Shown piece after piece: positions 61,035 through 64,000 of a stretch of 64,000 bases of DNA. Within the stretch, counting starts at the first letter, position 1; each line of letters starts with the position of its first letter. Origin of the DNA: Syntrophus sp. (in: bacteria) (GTDB lineage Bacteria > Desulfobacterota > Syntrophorhabdia > Syntrophorhabdales > Syntrophorhabdaceae); NCBI GenBank assembly GCA_013824645.1, contig PNOF01000004.1:1-64000 (forward strand), written 5' to 3'. The notes beneath the pieces are model-generated. The model was given only the letters and a program-made list of their open reading frames with translations, was not told the DNA's origin and ran no database searches. The translations under genes and the position numbers were made by a program.

Positions 61035-61699
61035 TTTACTCCCTTTGTGGTAATATGCTTCAAAAGAATACTAAGAACACCTGCTGCATTAATGCCTGTC
61101 GTGTCGATGTGTATTGCGCCCTCAGGCATGACGAGAGGGGCAATATCCCGCTCAGAATCGTTTTTATCCCTCTGAATCATCTCTTCTTTTACTTTCGCTA
61201 ATGCCTCGGCATTGCCCTTTGCGCTAAGCTCAAGATGCCTTCTCTTTGCTCTTTCCTCAGAATGAGCGTCGAGATAGAACTTGAGGTGGGCATTCGGAAA
61301 GACAACACTTCCCGTATCTCTTCCTTCAAGTACTACGCCTCCATCCTTGCCTATTTCACGCTGAACTTTGTAGAGGTGTTCCCGGACTATTTTTTGTTGT
61401 GATGATGAGGATGCAAGGAGCGATATTTCCGGTGCCCGGATCTCTTTTGATACATCTATACTGTCAAGAAAGACCTTAGTTTCTCCGCTAAATTCGAACC
61501 GGATGGAGATATTTTTTAACAATTCTTCCATTGTTTCGTTATTTTTCCTTTTTTGGTAAGCGTATGCAACCCCTCTGTACATTGCTCCAGTATCAATGAA
61601 GGTATAACCAAGTTTTTGCGAAAGCATTTTTGCGATGGTGCTCTTGCCTGCACCGCTTGGACCATCAATGGTAATAATGAGATCTTTTCTGTAAGTCAC
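61031..61699 (-). CDS. cmk: Cytidylate kinase
   Basis: 222 residues from a GTG start (VTYRKDLIITIDGPSGAGKSTIAKML); the frame extends to 61810 but an AAGGA site and the normal family length favour 61699. P-loop GPSGAGKST at 12-20, YTFIDTGAMYRGVAY, EGRDTGSVVFPNAHLKFYLDA and RDKNDSERDIAPL identify Cmk. It phosphorylates CMP and dCMP. It overlaps ispH by 4 bases. An aroA gene, often present between hisC and cmk, is missing here. Confidence 0.94.
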   Translation of the reverse strand: MTYRKDLIITIDGPSGAGKSTIAKMLSQKLGYTFIDTGAMYRGVAYAYQKRKNNETMEELLKNISIRFEFSGETKVFLDSIDVSKEIRAPEISLLASSSSQQKIVREHLYKVQREIGKDGGVVLEGRDTGSVVFPNAHLKFYLDAHSEERAKRRHLELSAKGNAEALAKVKEEMIQRDKNDSERDIAPLVMPEGAIHIDTTGINAAGVLSILLKHITTKGVK

Positions 61700-61845
61700 T
61701 CGTTGTTTTTCCTTATCGTCGAAAAATATCAGTATATAACAAATAGTTAGAGAATTCCAATGTGCTTTAACGGAAATAATTCTCCCGGTCCGTAAGCCCA
61801 TAAATTGCACATAATTATTCTACGGGTTTGATTATAAAGCTGGTA

Positions 61846-62910
61846 TTACAGCAGTTTTTTCAGGACTTCAATGAAACGGGTGTTTTCTTCCATGGTGCCG
61901 ATGGTGACCCGAATATAATCGGACAATCCGTAGGCCCCCATGAAACGCACAAGGACTTCTTTATCGAAGAGTTTTTTCGTGATAGTCCCGGCTTCAGGAC
62001 CGACCTTTATGAGGAAGAAATTAGCCTCTGTGGGGACATATTCCAGCGAAAGTCCTTCCAGAGTTTTGTAGAAGAATTGCTTACCCTTTTTGTTGTTCTC
62101 AAGTATCTTTTTCAGATAGTCTTTGTCGGAAAGTGCAGTACGAGCTGCAATGAGGGCAATTGTGTTGACACTGAAGGGTTGTTTTGTCCGCTCCAGAAAG
62201 GACATAAGCGATGCTTCCCCCAGACCGTAACCTACACGCAACCCCGCAAGGCCGTATGCTTTCGAGAAGGTCCTCAGCACAATAACAGGGAAGCTGTTTA
62301 TATATTGTATCGATTGAGGAAATGATGTGTTTTCAGCGAATTCAGCATATGCTTCATCGACAACGATGAGGATATCATCGGGGATGGACCGGACAAATTC
62401 ATCGAATGCCTTTTCCTCGAAGATTGTGCCGGTAGGATTAAGGGGGTTATTGAGAAAAATGAGACGCGTTTTTTCATCTATGAGGTCTTTGAGCTTTGTA
62501 AGGTCGACAGACATATCCGTGACAGGGACCTTTTTTACCTCGAAGCCGTATACCTGCGCGGCAATCTGGTAGAAGGCAAAGGAAGGCTCCGATATGATGA
62601 CGCCATTCTTTGTCGGGTGCTGCATAGCCTTGAGGCACATCTCGATAAGTTCGTTAGATCCGTTGCCGATGAGGACCTGCCCTGCTTCCAGACTATATGA
62701 TGCGGCGATGGCGGCCTTCAGCTCTGCTTCGCCGCCGGGGTAACGGTTCAGCGTGGGGAGGGCATCGAGAACAGCAGAAATGACCTTCGGCGATGGCGGG
62801 AAAGGATTTTCATTTGAAGAAAGGATTGTCCATCCATCCTCGAAACCGTACATCATTGCCTTCGGGTAATGGGGAACGTTTTTAATCTTTTCATCGACAG
62901 TGAGTTTCAT
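61846..62910 (-). CDS. hisC: Histidinol-phosphate aminotransferase HisC
   Basis: 354 residues of the class I/II aminotransferase fold: SSNENPFPPSPKV, ATLNRYPGG-like PTLNRYPGG, GNGSNELIEM, FLNNPLNPTGTIF, VVDEAYAEF, and RTFSKAYGLAGLRVGYG with the PLP lysine at 217. The position in an aromatic/cmk-type cluster leaves open a second role on prephenate or tyrosine substrates. It overlaps the PHP hydrolase gene by 4 bases. Confidence 0.92.
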   Translation of the reverse strand: MKLTVDEKIKNVPHYPKAMMYGFEDGWTILSSNENPFPPSPKVISAVLDALPTLNRYPGGEAELKAAIAASYSLEAGQVLIGNGSNELIEMCLKAMQHPTKNGVIISEPSFAFYQIAAQVYGFEVKKVPVTDMSVDLTKLKDLIDEKTRLIFLNNPLNPTGTIFEEKAFDEFVRSIPDDILIVVDEAYAEFAENTSFPQSIQYINSFPVIVLRTFSKAYGLAGLRVGYGLGEASLMSFLERTKQPFSVNTIALIAARTALSDKDYLKKILENNKKGKQFFYKTLEGLSLEYVPTEANFFLIKVGPEAGTITKKLFDKEVLVRFMGAYGLSDYIRVTIGTMEENTRFIEVLKKLL

Positions 62911-63566
62911 GAGATACCGTTTGTTATTTTTTTTATCAGATCAAGGGCGTTCTTCTGCATCTCAGCGAAATCGTCAGGAGACAGACCTGCACCAAGTGTA
63001 ATCTGCAGGGCATAATCGTTGTTGGTGAGGTCCGAGGGGCTGTGGGAATCAGTATCAAAGATAAGTTTTGCCCCTACCTTTTTCGCAAGTTTTGCCACGT
63101 GGCCGTTTGTGAGGGAGTGCCCTTTCCGTGCGCTGATTTCGAGGAGAACGCCCTGCTCTTTTGCCCGCAGAACATCTTCTTCCGTGATAAGACCCGGATG
63201 GGCCAGTATGTCTGTCCCTGCCTCAATGGCTGCCCTGTTTGTACCCTCTTCCACGGGTTCGGCAATTGTTTCGCCGTGAACAACGACATAATGAATGCCC
63301 AGCTTTCGTGCACTGGCGATCATTTCACCGACAAACCGTGCCGGGCTGTGCGTTATTTCAACACCCGGAATGACCCGGATCCCTTCGTGATATTCACTCT
63401 TTTCGATGACCTTGAGAATGGAAGATGCCACATATTCGATGTTTGTCACATCAACATGGTCAGAGATGCCCAGGACCGTATACCCCTTCATCTTTGCCCT
63501 TCGTGCCAGTTCAAGGGGCAGCAGCTCGCCATCGCTCAGGAGTGTATGTGTGTGAAGATCTATCAT
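62907..63566 (-). CDS. PHP-domain hydrolase
   Basis: 219 residues with the PHP metal-site signatures: DLHTHTLLSDGELLPLELA (HxH), LGISDHVDVTN, GVEITHSP, VVVHGE, DILAHPGL and FDTDSHSPSDL. PHP proteins of this type act as phosphatases or histidinol-phosphate phosphatase-like enzymes. With HisC next to it, a role in histidine synthesis is possible but not proven. It overlaps hisC by 4 bases. Confidence 0.88.
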   Translation of the reverse strand: MIDLHTHTLLSDGELLPLELARRAKMKGYTVLGISDHVDVTNIEYVASSILKVIEKSEYHEGIRVIPGVEITHSPARFVGEMIASARKLGIHYVVVHGETIAEPVEEGTNRAAIEAGTDILAHPGLITEEDVLRAKEQGVLLEISARKGHSLTNGHVAKLAKKVGAKLIFDTDSHSPSDLTNNDYALQITLGAGLSPDDFAEMQKNALDLIKKITNGIS

Positions 63567-63570
63567 AACA

Positions 63571-64000
63571 TTACATCTTATACTTTCCGAAATCGTCCTG
63601 CGAGAGGTTTTCCAAGATGTCCTCCCACTCTGCCGTATCGGTGACTACCTTATCCCCTTTCTGGGCGAGGTCAACCTTGGCTGACCGCTGAATGACGCTT
63701 TCCTCTACAAATATGGAAGCCCCTGTCCGGATTGCAATGGCAATTGCGTCGCTGGGCCGCGCATCAATGGCAAGTCTTTTTTTGTTTACATCCAGATGGA
63801 GGAGGGCGTAGTAGGTGTTGTCTTTGAGATCATTTATTTCGATCTTGACCACTTTCACATCGAGGCTGTTCAGGATATTCTTCAGGAGGTCATGGGTCAT
63901 GGGCCTCGGTGTCTCAATGTTTTCAAGGGCTGTTGCGATGCTTGAAGCCTCAAGAAGTCCTATCCAGATAGGAAGAACATCTTTGTCGTCAAGGTCTTTC
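63571..64000 (-). CDS. Bifunctional nuclease (DUF151) family protein, 5' end cut by the window edge
   Basis: The frame is open to the right edge and runs through KDLDDKDVLPIWIGLLEASSIATALENIE, TPRPMTHDLLKNILNSLDVKVVKIEINDLKDNTYYALL and DARPSDAIAIAIRTGASIFVEE, the bifunctional nuclease (BFN) pattern. An internal ATG at 63900 lies mid-domain and is not the start. About 143 residues are visible. Family members are nucleases in some plants; bacterial roles are uncertain. It is the first seen gene of a minus-strand series leading to rpsA. Confidence 0.9.
   Translation of the reverse strand, partial: KDLDDKDVLPIWIGLLEASSIATALENIETPRPMTHDLLKNILNSLDVKVVKIEINDLKDNTYYALLHLDVNKKRLAIDARPSDAIAIAIRTGASIFVEESVIQRSAKVDLAQKGDKVVTDTAEWEDILENLSQDDFGKYKM

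Overview
The window reads as a chromosome segment of a Gram-negative, probably anaerobic bacterium of moderate GC content. An LpxL-type acyltransferase, RND efflux, an AsmA/YdbH-like envelope protein and lipoproteins imply an outer membrane. The hisC-cmk-ispH-rpsA order, several radical SAM proteins and the gene styles suggest a deltaproteobacterial (Desulfobacterota, Syntrophorhabdus-like) lineage. This placement is inference; there is no rRNA here.

Layout: 1-1122 holds an edge-truncated rhodanese lipoprotein and a secreted CARDB protein. 1158-17500 is an accessory, defence-type island on the + strand: DUF1016 nuclease, ORF6N protein, PLD-helicase, BroN protein, a large Eco57I-like methyltransferase, TcmP, an SPL-like radical SAM protein and a Shedu nuclease, then debris (small ORF, DUF3800 fragment, second BroN gene, methylase remnant) and an MNT/HEPN toxin-antitoxin pair. 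Methylase, TcmP, radical SAM and Shedu genes overlap or nearly touch, so they look like one transcription and translation unit. Four genes of the island carry near-perfect internal palindromes.

17504-35421 (- strand) is a nearly complete dcw cluster: mraZ, rsmH, ftsL, ftsI-like, murE, murF, mraY, murD, ftsW-like, murG, murC, murB, ddl, ftsQ, ftsA, ftsZ, then a radical SAM gene. It is read from a good sigma70-type promoter with 10-bp-spaced MraZ-type boxes. The ftsI and ftsW positions hold shortened proteins that seem to have lost their catalytic parts, although both are embedded by 4-nt overlaps. This is the most striking feature of the window.

35478-49648 is mixed housekeeping: a divergent NRAMP transporter, greA, tRNA-Arg, a chemoreceptor without a periplasmic sensor, a small secreted-protein gene broken by a REP-like palindrome, DedA, a copper ATPase, an RND pump pair, DUF6125, DUF5661 and a BASS-type carrier.

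49685-53664 (- strand) holds a YdbH-like envelope protein, a YdbL-like lipoprotein and a TPR lipoprotein. 53806-64000 (- strand) holds an SNF2 helicase, an LpxL-like acyltransferase, Trm112-like protein, ribosomal protein S1, ispH, cmk, hisC, a PHP hydrolase and an edge-truncated bifunctional nuclease domain protein. No CRISPR array, prophage or intact insertion sequence was seen.
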